DNA of 64,000 nt, from the NCBI RefSeq assembly GCF_014633365.1, contig NC_068339.1, positions 28,529,316 to 28,593,315 of the forward strand, given 5' to 3'. Below, piece by piece: positions 21,930-35,600 of the stretch. The first letter of the stretch is position 1. Every line of letters starts with the position of its first letter. This stretch comes from Diospyros lotus. Taxonomy: Eukaryota; Streptophyta; Magnoliopsida; Ericales; Ebenaceae. Position numbers and translations under genes: made by a program. The notes under the pieces are model-generated. The model was not told the origin of the DNA and ran no database searches. It saw only the letters and a list, made by a program, of their open reading frames with translations.

Positions 21930-22440
21930 ATTTGCTAACTGCACAAGCTCTTTAATTTATGCTCCAGCATATGATGATGTGTTCGGTTCATATAGCAGCT
22001 GGTGGTGTTCTTTTAAGAACATAATGTGTAAGCCGTCCACGGTTTAGGGTCCCTCGTTCGAGTGCTTGACAAGAAAGCATGGGTTATGAAGGTAACAGCA
22101 GCTTATCCTGCCCATTATTGCGATGCCTTGACATTGATCCTTCCTTAATGTGTGACCCTTATTGCTAAGCTAAATCCTGTTTTCCTTGCGATGATGATTC
22201 AGCCTCACTGCCGCTGGAACATTGTCCATCAAAGTCAAGTTGGGAGTGTTGGAATAGAATATTCTTCCGTTTGCAAATTGTGTTTGCTGAAGTATTCTTC
22301 CATTTCCTTGGGAATGTTTTTCTGAAGGTAGCCAATGGCTGTTGAACTTATTACCTAATTCAAATGCAGTTTTTTTTTTTTTTTTTTCTTTTCTAATTTG
22401 TTAACTGTCACCCTGGCAAAATAAATTTAAAGACTGGATT
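21930..22440 (+). other. Cytidylyltransferase 3' UTR and downstream sequence
   Basis: After the TAA the sequence is non-coding. No clear AATAAA is placed well, so the transcript end is not defined. A poly-T run of about 20 bases lies at 22371-22388. Confidence 0.4.
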
Positions 22441-23300
22441 GGCAAAAAATCAGCTAAGAGCTTAGAGGAAGGAGGTCGAGCACACACATGGCCAACCCGG
22501 GCCCATCTCGGCACCACTAAGAGTGAGGGTCACTTGGGGGTGCTGACCGACGCATGACAATGAGGCAGGGGACCCTCCCTTGTGTGCACTAGGCTTGCTT
22601 GAGCGACCATCTCAAGCCCTTGGGTAGGGGTCACTTGGGGGTGGCCGCCCCCTATACCCCTGAGTAGGGGTCACTTGGGGGGCCTTGTGCACATGGTCAC
22701 GCCACGCAATCGCAAGGTGACCCCCCCCCCCCCCAACGAAGCAGGCCCCTCCTGTGCCACCCAACCACAAAGCGAGGGGCCACCGTACACATGATCACGG
22801 CTCGCTAAGCAAATGCGGCCACACCCCCAAGTAAGGGTTGCTTGAGGGTACCGTGGCTAGTGAGGGTCACTTGGGGGTACCGCACACTTGTGCTCGCGCC
22901 TCAGGGGTGCCTTGGGCATGCCCATGTGCCTACTCGCTCGTGCACTGTGCATCTTTGCTCTCGCACGATCGAGTCAAAACTATTGTTGAGTTCCTCGCTA
23001 GGAACAACAGACCGCCTAACACCTATTGGCCTCTTCCATCATTATAAATAGGGGGCTTTTCCCTCTCATTTAAGTATGCCAGCTTTATACTAACATTTCC
23101 TTCTTGCATTCAAGTATTTTATATTTTTGAGATGTTAACTCAAGTAACGGAGTGTCTGCGTAAGAATTTTCACTCGCGCTTCTAATCGATTTTTTTTTTA
23201 GACAAGTCATCCATCACTTGGAGGGGTCGTCCATCACTTGGAGGAATCACCCGTCATCCAAATAAGTTACCATGTTGCCATCTTTTGATGGTTTTCCATA
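22441..23300 (+). repeat. LTR of a Tat-lineage Ty3/gypsy element (remnant)
   Basis: A GC-rich part repeats GGGTCACTTGGGGG four or more times between 22520 and 22880. A TATA-like CATTATAAATAGGG lies at about 23039-23052, and near 23130 the sequence GAGATGTTAACTCAAGTAAC with CGGAGTG after it matches a motif common just downstream of the TATA box in plant Tat LTRs. There is no coding region and no second copy, so it is a solo or truncated LTR. The ORFs of 69 codons at 22838-23051 are chance frames in the repeats. Confidence 0.45.
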
Positions 23301-24185
23301 CCTAAATTCATTGTTGTAGTTAATAACATTGCATTCAAGTATTCCTTGTTCGGTTAGTTGTCCTAAATACGAGGTCAGAATTTCGTTTTACCTCGCATGT
23401 GTATGTAGTAGCAGGTTATTAAATTGATCTGAAGTTCACTGCTGTTAACTTGATTCAAGGCGATGTGATGCGGCCGTTATATATGCTTCGTGTTAGGAAC
23501 CCTAATGACCAGGCCTAGCCCCAGTCAAGTCTCATTCCCATGGTGGGCAGGCCCATTGAAAAGAGAAATCTAATCCCAAGGCGTATGCCCAGTTTAAGGC
23601 CCACGTCCCAGATGTCCCGCCCATTTGGTCATTCTATCTAGGCTCTAACCCAGAGCAAGGTGTGGGCTTAATTTCGTACAGGCAAGCACATGTCCGAATC
23701 AAGGCCCAAGTCCGTATCAAGGTCTAGGCCCATCTGATCATCCAACTGAATACCACTGTCAAAATTCATCTTAAAAAGGTGTTGTTAACTGGGGGAGCCA
23801 CCCAGCCTGCAATGGAGAAGGTGGCTTAATTTTAATTTTCGATAATTTTTAATGGAGAAAGTATAGTCGTTTTGCCCCAAAGTAGTCAAATAAATATTTC
23901 AACAATTGAAATGCTATAAAAGGTCGACAACTCTAATTATGCATCGAAAATATGTCATTAAGACTTCATGAACTTAAATTTTTTTTAAAAAAATAAAAAT
24001 ATTATTTACACTTTAGTCCCTAAACTTTCACAAAAATTACAAAATGTGCCCAAAAGTCAATTTTCATAAAATTTCACACAGTCATGGTTGATCATAATCA
24101 TGCATTCCATCTTTAAACATATAATAGCTCAAATTTATTGATCTATAAAAATATGCAGCGCATGCGAAAATATTGACAAAGTGAT
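23301..24185. other. Intergenic sequence without a recognised gene
   Basis: The stretch 23480-23760 repeats GGCCCA/GCCCAAGTCC-like words and may be another decayed LTR. From 23950 it is AT-rich. I see no gene. Confidence 0.4.
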
Positions 24186-24990
24186 CCAAATCCCGTTAAC
24201 GGATTATTACATAGCGAGAGTTATGGAATAATAAACTCACAAACTCAATAATTATGTGTTAGATTTTATTAGAGTGACTAGATGATACTTAGGAAACACT
24301 TTTCTTGATAATCCACACTAATAATAGACCACATAAAAAGTTTACCTTATCTTAACGAGGGTGATAGATCTTATTCTTGGACACCTGTCTCCATATACTA
24401 ATTATATGAAACCAAATATGAACATCTCCACCTTATAATTGAATTGTTCAGTCTATTAGCAAATCTCACAGTAATACACAAAATAACCGTATTAGTTCAA
24501 GTTTAAGGATCTACTATACTATTGCAACTAGATAACATAACAATTATTCACAATGCCATGCAGTTAGTCATTGACATTACATTTAGTGCGTTGTTCTCTA
24601 ATAACCATCGACGAGTTTACTAGAGACATCTCTATGTCATATGATATGTAACTCACCACCCTTACCATCAGTAACTTATACTGATCAAGGTAGTAAACTC
24701 TATACTAGTCCATACTCGACTCATTAGAGTCCTCATCCAATTAATCTTAGGATCAAGAATTATTTAAAAAGTCTTATTACTAGAGAATCTCATAACATAT
24801 TCTGAAGTCTTTAAGAATAAGACTCTCAAATAAGAGATCTAGAAACTCATTCATATATCAAACTTGAGAGTTTATGAATGAAGATAAACTTTTCTTTTAT
24901 TAATATATACAAAGATACAACAAATGTATTTATTACAATCCTGCTAGACGTTATCTAAATATAGTATTACGGCATACTACACTAACATAT
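24186..24990 (-). repeat. Repeat H, left copy
   Basis: This is collinear with 46262-47074. Shared landmarks in order are AACTCACAA, GTCTCCATA, ATCTCCACC, AAGAATAAGA(C/T)CTC and ACTCATTCATA with GAATGAAGATA after it. The two copies have the same orientation and flank element C, so they may be LTRs of one older element into which C inserted, or two independent copies. Confidence 0.55.
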
Positions 24991-25611
24991 ACCGATTTTA
25001 AAATATTTTCAAAATCAAAATAAAAGCATAGCGAAAACTAAAATAAACCATTGCAAGACTCAGCATTAAACATTCATACTCAAATACAAGAAAAACCAAC
25101 CATATAGGGATTAGGGATATACCTTTACAAATAATTTCTTTCGTCGATTGTCCAACGCGCCTTAAGCTCCCAGGTTCCTCTTGGCTACTCGAATCTGCTC
25201 TCGCTCCTGCAAAGCTCGGATGATGAGCCCACCTCCTCAACTGTGGAGGACCTAGTCTGTCCACGCCTGAGCTGCCTCAGAACCCTTCACCAGAGCCGTA
25301 CTAGGACTCTCCCAATGAAGGTGAATTGGAGTTATTGGGGTTCTTCTCGGGTTGCAAGCGATTGTCTCACAATTGAGATCAACAAAGGGAGAAGGGAGAT
25401 GAGCCATTCTTTTGAGCAAGAAAGAGAATGAGGCCAAAGCTCTAGAGAGGAGGAGAATGAGAAGAAGTTGTTAGAGATGCAATTAGAACTCTCATATTTT
25501 TCTCTTTTAATTTTGCTTCTCTACTAAGCTTCATCTTTTCTCTCTCTTATTAAATATTGCATCAGAGCATTTAATGCTCTAATACGACAAAAATCAAAAG
25601 CACGCAGGATT
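24991..25611. other. Sequence between repeat H and element C, no gene
   Basis: Three overlapping short ORFs (25000-25437) on both strands have no recognisable domain and read through CT-rich low-complexity sequence. The segment looks like internal or LTR sequence of an old element. Confidence 0.4.
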
Positions 25612-25616
25612 AATCC

Positions 25617-28600
25617 TGTAACACTCTACTTTCTCGGGTGTGTTATAAATTAGAAAATTTCGGACTATATTTTTTTTTTCTAAATAAACAAACTCATCAC
25701 AATACAAACTCCCAAAATTTCTCATCTACCTATCTAGCATGAAAAATTATCATACATCATATACGCTAGACTAGGTATATCATCATTAGTAATCAAATCA
25801 TACATCATTGATTTTCAAAACGTTCAGAATTTCAAATATCAGAAACTTAAATACATAAATTTCATAATCATAAAATATTATACACTTGCTAAGTGCCGTC
25901 ACATGTCTCTTCCATATACACGTCTGCTTCATCTTCATCTGGAACGTTTGAATATTCTAGGGGCATAGCTCGGGTAAGATAATGAATTATCTAAGTAAGG
26001 GTACGATGAACATATTTTGTGCATGGATGCGATATGCAAAATGTCCTCATTCCTTTCGTTTAAGTTGACCGCACCTTAATGCTACTCTTCATTTTTATGG
26101 CTTCCTTATCATGCCGAGGTGTATGGGTGCACCCTTAGTAAAGTAACAGTAACATCCCAAATTTTCTGGGCGTGTTATAACTTAGAATTTTAGGAATATA
26201 AATTTCTTTTCATACCACAATCATTGACATACATCACATAAATTCTCAATAATCCTAATTTCACCTTCTTAGCCTAACAAACCCGATAATCATACAGCTA
26301 AAACAGGTGATATTATTACAAATGTGGAAGCTCGATCGAACCTGATATGGTACATAACCATAATGCTTTATTTATTATATAGGAAACTGTTCAAGACGTC
26401 TACAAAATACATTACAAGGACATCATCTCTCGCAAGTGATAACCAAACGTCTCATACATATCCAAAACATACATAGGTTCGCACATAAACAAAAATATGC
26501 TAAACATGCTTGTCGAACCTGGAACGTTTGAATACTATAGGGTCATAGTCTAATTAGAAGATGAATCTTATAGTGAGAGCTCCAAAAACAGTTTATATCA
26601 ATGCATGAACAGGTATAAAACGTATGAGAAAACAACGAGGACGACTCGAAGTGCCTCGTGAACATGTCAGCCTCATCCAACGAGAGCTTTCTCAATGGCG
26701 CACGCATAACGCCTCTCGGGAGGTCTCTAACCATGTCACTTCAGCCCGACCTTATAGAACTCATGCAAACACCACATCCGTTGTCCCTTAGATTCATAGT
26801 TTTTTCCACGAGAGCTTTTTCAATGGTGCATGCATAGCGCCTCTCGGGGGATATCCGACTTTTGCCCTTGGCCAACAACAAATAGGTGCAACAGTATGGC
26901 CACACAAATTTTATAAATGCAATAGTTAAAAAATCAACAGCATATATTTTCAGAAAAATACAGTTCATATATGCAACATGACTTGACGTAAGAGAATAAC
27001 AAGAGTTTACCTATAGAAACTTCATAAAACACGTTTTATGCAATCGAAATCTCTTATAAGAGAACAAAAAATAGGATTTAGAGTATAGGAGTCTCACCTT
27101 AAAGGTTTATCTCTTGGAAGTTACAATTTCACAGCAAACGACCTAGGTTTCTGCAGAAAACATACGTTTTGGTAAACTTAACCTCCAATAGTTTTACATA
27201 GAATTGAGGGGCATTAAATATGGGTCATAATTGAAAAATTTCAAGAAAAATGGGCCCCACACACGCTCTCACGTGCCCTAGGAAAGTGTCTCATGTGCCT
27301 TCACGCGCAGCCTCTTCCCAGCTCGTGTATCTCACTCTCTGTCGTGACAACACTGCGCCACTTTCGTATTTTGGTCATGTCTTCCTCATTTTAACTCTGA
27401 TCTGACCCCCGTTTAAACCTACGGGTCCCCCTCTTCACTCTCTACAGGAATATTAAAAAAAAAAAAATTAGACTTACCTTGCCAATTTTCTGACTGTTGG
27501 GGACGAATTCCGACGAAGACCCGAAACTCCGACGAGGCTCATTCTCCTTCGCTTCTCCTCCGATTTCTTTCCTTATTCTTGCAGAATTTCCCCCCCCCCC
27601 CCTTTCTCAAGAGCAAGCACTTTACCTTAGAATGCCTCAATCCTCAAACTCTCTTGGAATGATTTGAGAATAACTCATGGCCTTTATTTATAGATTCCTT
27701 GGACCAATTACACGATGCCACTTGTTTCAAGATAAGTTTTGAACTCTAAAGACTCAAAGCTATAATTGAATATTGCTTAAAATTCAGAGCCATATTGGAT
27801 TAAGCTTTGAGATCCAAAACTAGAATGAAATTAATTTTGAAATCCAAATCTAATACTCTAAACTTTTTCCAAATGTCATTTTGGCCCTTATTTCAAGTTC
27901 TCAAGCTTTGATATTTTACCACATGAACTCCTAATTTCATCCTTATTTCGTTTGGATAATTCTTTAATTTCAATTACACCCTCAAATATCAAATTAATTC
28001 TCATCGAGATACTTAAAATCCAAAATTAATAATTCAAAGTTACTGTACGATTTCATCCCAACGCCATCACAGGACCTTTGTTTCATCTTGAAACCATCTC
28101 AGGGTTGTTCTATTTACAAAATTAGAGCCTCCCTCAAGGTTTCGTCGATTTCCCAGAAGCCCCTTACCATCATTCGGTCTTTTAGGCTACAACTTAGCTG
28201 TACTGAAAACTATCCCAGATTTGATTTCTTCCATAGTCATAAATCCTATCTCAAGACGCTCATCCAAGGCATACATTTTTCCTTAGGTATTTAAGTTTCA
28301 GGGCACCCATTGCAGCTGATTCGATCACTTGTTGCCTCTTTCAAGCCCATTTCTCGATATTTTAAACTCACTTAAAATACGTGACAACCTTATGAAAATA
28401 TAGGGTATTACAGCAATGGTGCTGGCCCATACTCTCAAACATATGTGGTGCATGATCAACAATATCATCGTGAGCATATGCATATTTCATCATCATGACA
28501 TGTGAATGCAATCTACAGGATATATAGCATAACTAGGGCATGACAACATGATAAATCATTTACATAAAATCCGAGTTTGAGATACTTTCTAGTCATATCC

Positions 28601-30241
28601 ATTTGCATGAGATCTAAATTCAATTTGGTAGAACCACTCACCTTAATTTCACTTTTTGAGATTTCTCAAAGAACATGCTGACCTAAAAAATTGTGCGAAT
28701 CTCCAAATTCTATAACCAAATTTCCTCCTAATCAATAAATATCCAAGAAAATCAATATTTTTTTTATTTTTCTAAAATTTTCCATAATTTTCCTAATTTT
28801 TCTCTATTTTCTCCTATTTTTCATAAACCTTATTTTTCTCAAAATAATATCTCCTTAAGGTTTTTTCCAAAATTTTCTCCATAATAATTCATAAAATAAT
28901 ATTCCTAATTTTATGGAATTTTCTTAAAAAAATTCTAATCTTTTTCCTATTTTCTTTCTTTTTTTTTTCTATTTTTTCCAAAATTTTCCCTTACCTCATG
29001 CGCCTTACGCGCGCGCGTAGTCCACACGTCATCTTCGATGGGCTTGCTTACCGCGGGTGACCAAGCGACCTCCAGTCCACACGTCATCTCCTCGACCTCT
29101 CGAACACGATGGGATGTTGTAAACCTCAAAATATCCGATCAAACACCCTCGAATGACCGATTAAAGCCTCGACTTTGGCGACCTAGGCAACTTTCTAGCG
29201 ACCCTCGAAACCCCTTCAAACTAACTCGAACACTCCCCAAAGTCTGTAGAAACGATCCTCACGACCTCTAGAACAAAATCCCTCTATCAAGAACCCTTGA
29301 TTCTCTCTCTAACACGAGCAATCTAAAATTTAATTTTTTGGTGAAATCAGGCACATTCAAACCCTTATTTATACCCAATCTTGGAGCTTAAACATACCAT
29401 ACCTAGTCTACTTCAAGCCTTTAATGCCTGATATGACCTTACCTAGTCTCAAATCGTGATGATTTGTCACGAAAACCCTTCCCCAAATTTTCGGTGACTC
29501 TCGGTCATGCCTCGCCATTCTTTTGTCTAATCGTGGCCATTTCTTGACCTTTACCTACTCACATCAACTCACCATGCTTTGGAGCCCATTTTGGAGCCTT
29601 TAAATGGCCCTCAAGACGTCGGTCGGAGTGTGACCGGCGATGGAAACAATTTGGTTGGTGGTGGCCATGGTTATCTTTTGTAGTTTTTCATTTTGACCCC
29701 TAATTTTTCTAAATCCCTTTTAGGCCTTTCCATGTAGCCATTGAGTTCTTGAAAATTTTGCAATGACCCTTGGAATTTTCTCTTTCACATTTGATTCTTC
29801 GAGTTTCATTTTACCACTTTTCGACCCAAATTTAAAAATTACACTCAGGCCCAAAACTTATTCAAAATCATATTTGATCGTGAATTCTTTCGTTTTACGT
29901 CGAACCCATGTCAGGGTTGTTTCTTATGCAAAACTTAATCCTTCTCAATGTTCCGTTGCTTTTTTGGAAGTCACTTACGATGATTCGATTTTCTAGGCTA
30001 CATCGTAGTTGTACGAAAATAGTTCCCGATTTAATTTCTTTTGACGTTAAAAATCTTATCTCAAAACACTTGTCAATGGTATTTCTTTCTTCTTAGACAT
30101 GTACATTTCGGGGTATTCTCTTTCATTAATTCGGCTATTTAAGATCTTTAAATTGTCTCCTAGTCTCTTCTTAACATTATGAAATACGCAATATTTCTCG
30201 TAAATACGACATATTTATTTATTTAAACTTGGGATATTACA
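25617..30241 (-). repeat. 3' LTR of element C, split by a solo LTR
   Basis: The two parts 25617-26147 and 28413-30241 add to about 2.36 kb and are collinear with 43715-45910. On the minus strand it begins TGTAATATCCCAAG; the + strand left end reads TGTAACACTCTAC. The polypurine tract (minus strand AAGAAGGGGAGAA) adjoins at 30242. Confidence 0.88.
26148..28412 (-). mobile_element. Solo LTR of the D family in the LTR of C
   Basis: The minus strand starts TGTAATACCCTATATTTTC at 28412 and ends at 26148 with GGGATGTTACT, the same termini and length (2265 bp) as the LTR of element D (2229 bp). Internal landmarks such as CTCGTTGGA and GAACGTTCCAG-like words match D. The flanking 5-mers GTAAC and GCAAT agree at three of five positions, an aged target duplication. 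The uninterrupted copy of the host LTR (43715-45910) lacks this block. Confidence 0.85.
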
Positions 30242-30381
30242 TTCTCCCCTTCTTACAAAAATTTCGTCCTCGAAATTTGTTTCATGCTAGGTCCATTCTA
30301 TCCATTGATTCTTCAAACAAAAATGGAAAATTGATTCTCATATCTTCTTCTTGCTCCCATGTTTTCTCCTCACTTACTAGA
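30242..30381 (-). pseudogene. Element C integrase C-terminus (chromodomain part)
   Basis: From 30381 downward the minus strand reads EEKTWEQEEDMRINFPFLFE before a stop, the end of a chromodomain as found at the integrase C-terminus of plant chromoviruses, where it guides integration into chromatin. Next to it are the GAGGACGAAATT motif and polypurine tract. The rest of the integrase was separated by the insertion of element D at 30382. Confidence 0.75.
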
Positions 30382-32610
30382 TGTAATACCCCATATTTTC
30401 GTAAGGTTGCCACGTATTTTAAAGTAGTTTAAAATACCGAAAAATGGGCTTTAATGGGCAATTAGTTGCTGAATCAGTTGCAGGGAGTGCCCTGGAGCCT
30501 AGATGTTTAAGGAAAATGATGTGACATCATCAAGCATCTCGGGGTATGATTTATGGCACCGAAAGAAATTAGATCGGGAATAGTTCTCGGTACAGCTAAA
30601 GAAAGTAACTGTGATGTAGGCTGAAATACCGAATTATCGTAGGGGGCATCTGGGAAGTCAACGGAACCCGGAGAAAGTTCATATTTGGTATGTAGAGCAA
30701 CCCTTCAGTAGTTTTTGGAAGAAACAAAAAGGTTTGTAGCCAAAAGGAAATTCGGGCCTAAGTGCAGTTTTTTCGAAATTGACAGAGGGAGGTCGAAACG
30801 ATATTTTTTCAGAATATTCAAGAAATGTTTTAGGATATTTCAAGGGGTTATGAAAGTCTTTAAAGAGAAGTTTAGTTTTTGAGCCAGGGGCAAAATCATA
30901 ATTTTTGAGGTTCGGGTAAAAGTATAATTTACCTAAAAACTAGGGGTATTAGCGTAATTAGTCATTTCTTCAGGGACTAAAATGCAATTAAAAATTGGCC
31001 TAGGGACCAAGTTGAAAAGGGTCTAAGTGCAATTACCTGAAAAGTTTGGGCCAAAGTGTAATTCTTGAAATCTTTTTACTAAGGGCATTTGGGAGATTCA
31101 AGAAAAGCCTCATGATGACGTTAGAGATAAGATGAAGGCTCATGATGAATTTAGAGATAAGATAAAGGTTCATGATGACTTTAGAGATAAAGATTAAGCC
31201 TCATGATGACTTTAAGGATAATATTTAATTTGATTTGGATAAGATTTGATTTGATAAGATTTGATTCGGATAAGAATGATTATAGAAAATCTAAGAAGAT
31301 TTGGAATGATTAGAGAATATTTTAGAAGATTTGAAATGATTGAAATATCTTGGAAGATTTAGAAAAGATTTGAAATGATTGTGACTTACTTGGTGACCAA
31401 GTTTCCAAACCTATAAATAGGGTGCTCATGGCCAAGGGTTTCCTCATTCTATGTTGTGATAAATTCGTGCTAGACGAGAGTGCTTCGAGCTTAGTGGATA
31501 GAAGGCTTTTGTTCCTAGAGAAGAAGAAGCACTTGCTCAACGCCTGAGGGCGTGTGAGGAGGTGGTTTGGTCAGAAGACTTGAGGATTTGCACAAATTTT
31601 GAGGAATCCCGAAATTAAGTCAAGGTGAGACTCCTATACTCTAAATCCTATTTTTGTTCTTTTATGTGAGACTATTGCATGAAACGTGTTTTGTGTAACG
31701 TTTTTGTACGCAAAATCATATTGTTCTCTTACATGAAATCATGTTGCATATACAAAATGTAATTTCTTGGAAAATATATGTTATTGGTTTTCAACTATTA
31801 CATTTATAAAATTCGTGTGGTCATACTGTTGTACGTATTTGTTGTTATTCGAGGGCAAAAGTCGGATATCCCCCGAGAATCGCTATACGTGCGCCATCGA
31901 GAAAGCTCTCGTGGGGAAGACCGTGAGTCTAAGGGACAATGGATGTGGTGTTTGCATGAGTTCTATGAGGTCGGGCCGAGGTGACATGATTAGGGACCTC
32001 CCGAGAGGCATTGTGCGTGCGCCTTTGAGAAAGCTCTCGTTGGAGGAGGCTGACATGTTCTCGAGGCACTTCGGAGTAGTCCTCGTTTTTCTCATATGTT
32101 TTATACCTGTTCATGCATTGATATAAACTGTTTTTGGAGCTCCCACTAGAAGGTTCATCTTCTAATTGGACTATGTCCCTGGAATGTTCAAACGTTCCAG
32201 GTTCAGCAAGCGGCTCTAAGGGAAAGAAGATAGCTGAAGATTAAGTTATCTGTTATCGTATGTAGCATGTTTTAGCTATGTTCTGTTGAGGTTTAGTTTT
32301 GTTAAATGTAAGTATGGCTTGATGTATAATTGAGGTATTTAGTTGCTATCTCTTAATGATGAGTCTCCATGTATTGAAGTATTTGAAGATGTACTATGGT
32401 ACGAATTCTCATGATATAATAAAAGTAAATTCAGTTGTGTACCATATCAGGTTTCGATTATCGCTTTCGCAATTTTTATGATATGCTGGGGGGGTTTGAT
32501 CGGAATTCGGTGCTTGAGATTTAAGATATGTACCGTGATAAAAAGGAATTTATGTATATTTTGGGACCTAGCATAGTAACACGCTCGGTCAGAAAAATCG
32601 GGGTGTTACA
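30382..32610 (+). repeat. 5' LTR of element D
   Basis: Full LTR with TGTAATACCCC and GGTGTTACA ends. It contains three short direct repeats of CTCATGATGA(C/A)(T/G)TTAGAGA at 31108-31200. A TATAAATAGGGTGC box at 31411 suggests the transcription start region, followed downstream by GTGCTTCGAGC. Confidence 0.88.
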
Positions 32611-32612
32611 GT

Positions 32613-32624
32613 TGGTATCAGAGC
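32613..32624 (+). other. Primer-binding site of element D
   Basis: TGGTATCAGAGC, an exact match to the usual initiator tRNA-Met site, two bases after the LTR end. Confidence 0.88.
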
Positions 32625-35600
32625 TTAAGTTTATTGGAAAGGCTTAAGTGACTCTGATGTAGTTGATATCAGAGTTAAACCCTATATGGAGATTAGGGAA
32701 TAACAATTTGGAGACTTAAGGGGATCCGATATTGATGGAACCAGTTAGTAGGAATCCTAAGTGAAGGCTTTGGGGGGAAAAGACTGATGGTTTAGAGAAC
32801 GGAATCCCTACTTAGAGATTTGGGGATTAACAATCTTAGGGGTTATTGATTTGAGAATCTAGCCTTGTTAAGTGATTGAACAGCTGGTCGGGATGACCTA
32901 ACTATGGAAGTTAGGATCCGATAGTATGATTTAGGTGTAAGGTTGATTTGGTGACCATGATTATGGATCCGATGGATTTAGAGACTGTTGATTTAAGGTC
33001 ATTAGTCGAAATCATTGCAAGAAATGATAGGATAACTGGTGGTTATCAAGGATGATTGAATCATGGATGGTTAGTCGGATGTGGCATAACCTTGCCGATG
33101 AGCTAGGAACAGATGATAAGTATTTTCGGGGATCATTTAGTGACTCTAAAAATAAGATAAAGGATCCAGGGGATTGGGTCAAGTGAGAGGCCGAAGATGG
33201 ACGATCATTTTAAGAATATGAAGATATAAGAGAATCTATTTAGATTTGAAGTAGTCTTCATTTGACGGCATACAAATGCACTCTTCAGTCGAGGAAGGAT
33301 TTGAGAATGCAAGTATGAGTGGTGTTGGAGACGCTACGAGGGAATTGTGATTCGTTAAGTTTTGGTATGCAATTGTGGTGTATTACAGAAGGAGTTAGAC
33401 ACGTGGCCGCAACAGTGAATGATAGTTCTTGGAGGACTACAACGGGATCGTGCAATTTCACTCTGGGCGTACTCGTGTGGGGGTTGATGCTTGGTGTAGG
33501 AGCAAGCCTACTATGTGACCGAGTTGATGGTGACAGCTTGTGTGCTGGCTGATGGTAAATGTAGCGCTTAGGAGGAACTAATTTGGTAGTTGCAGGTCGA
33601 TAGTCAGCTGGATCTGAAGAATGGAATCTCGGTGAGTGAGATTTTGGGTAATAGAGCATGGCTAGTCTAAAGCATTGACGATGAGTTGTGGAAATCTCGG
33701 TTCAAGGAAGAGATCAAGTACCAAAAAAGGTAAGAATTGCTTGATAGGATGTAGCAACGAAAAAGGGAATGATGAGATACCTAGTCAACAGAGTTGGTGA
33801 CTATGGTTCAGTGTGTCAAGTGGGCTTAAAGATTTAGAGATTGTGGACTCAGAGTAAACCTAAGGGAAGGTTTGCATGTGGAGTACCGTAGAGGCTAACG
33901 TTGTTAGAACTGGATAGATGATCAAAAAGTTATACGTGGCTAGATGTCCGAAGCCACTGTGAATCTTGGGATTTAGGCTAAGAATTTTGAGGAGCCTAGC
34001 GAGTTTGAGGATTTAAAACATACTGAGTGTATGCAAGGAAGACACATCTCAGAGCTGACTTCCAATAGGCTGAAGGGCGACCCTAGGTTTGTGATAACTC
34101 ATGCGGGGACTTTGGCCGTGTGAGGGGGTGAGAGAGGTGTGATAACCTGCCCAAAAGTCTGGTAAGCCCAGAACCTTAGCCATGATAAGGTGAGAGAGGT
34201 GTGGATGCCGTCCAAAAGTCCTATAGCTAAGGTGGGTAACCCCAGGTTCATTGTTGAAAATGGGTGTGTGTGAATGCTAGCCCTTAACGGGGGTGAGAGA
34301 GGTGTGAATACTGCCCAAAAGTCCAGTTGGCCCGAAGTAGTTGAGGAAGGAGGTTTCTGGACTATCTGAATTGAGGTAAGGTTACCTTAAGGAAGCGACT
34401 CATGGGATGAGTCATGTCAGTTTGGTGTCAACTTATCTGATGAAATGGCTAAAGTGAAGGCTTGAGCCTCGTAAAGGTTTCGAGTTGGAAATTTTGATTG
34501 TCCATGATTTGAGACATGATGGTTTGATTGGGATGATAGTATATCCGTGTCAGGAAGACACGCGATGATCAAGAGTCTGGGTATGATCTGTGAGATGGGA
34601 CATGTGGATAGGTTATGCCTTAGGCAACCGCATGGGACCCAAATCGTTATTGAGATAGCTGAAAGGCGGATCTTTGGAAGATTTATGATTTTGAGATGTA
34701 TAGCTCTAATCATAGTGAAATTTTGTTGAGTAGAAACCGAACCTATGGGGTGTCTGGCGGTGGTTTTGACACCTATGGGAAGGAATATGGAGTCCTCATA
34801 GATGAGTGACCCGAGGATCTATGAGGTTTGGAGTTAAGTCCGGTACTAGAATAAGTACCCGAAGTGATAGAGGAAGGGACCGGAGCTTTGTGATAGGATC
34901 CCTAAGCAGTCTATGAAACAATTGAAAGTTTGTTGAGATTGGCAGGCTTTTATCGGAGAATGGTGGAAAGATTTTCCAGAATGATAGTATCCATGTCAGG
35001 ACTTGTGAGGAGAGTCAAGTGAGAATGGTCTGTCAGATGCAGTGAGAGCTTGTGATAGTTCAAAGGATTGGGTTGCGTGTTGATGCAACATGACCAAGTG
35101 ATTGTGTGTGGATCACGTTGAGGTACAAGATGAGTTACCTAACATGTGACTTGGTGCTAGCAGTTGAGGTATGTGCTCATGAGGTTATGGAAGCACTACC
35201 GATGCGATGAGATGTTTGAGGGGTTCACGAACCACAAAGGTCCGACGTATGTGTTCTCGCAGAAAAAGTTGAACATGAGGCAGCAACGATGGATGGAGTT
35301 CCTAAAGGACTACGACTGCATTTTTTGTATCACCTGGGGCGTGCCAATGTGGTGGTTGGGTTGATGGCCCAGGGGTGGTCACTGATTGAGGCTTTTAGCC
35401 TAATGTTGGTGAGTGTAGTGCCAAAGGGTTCGTCCGTCTTGATAGTTAGCCTGGCGGTTCGACTGGATCTAGAGACCGAGATACGAGAGACTAGTGGGGA
35501 TGACCAGTGTATACATCTATGGATAGATGAGTGTGGCCAGCCCAAGGGTTATGATTTTTGAGATGCGAGATGACATTCTCAAGTTTCGGGGTAGAATGTG

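Noticed and set aside
28947..29271. ORFs of 60-77 codons in the LTR of element C
   Set aside because: Located in LTR sequence whose second copy (44600-44930) does not preserve the frame.
33285..33659. 124-codon minus-strand ORF inside element D
   Set aside because: Antisense to decayed gag-pol with a + strand frame open over the same stretch; no domain.
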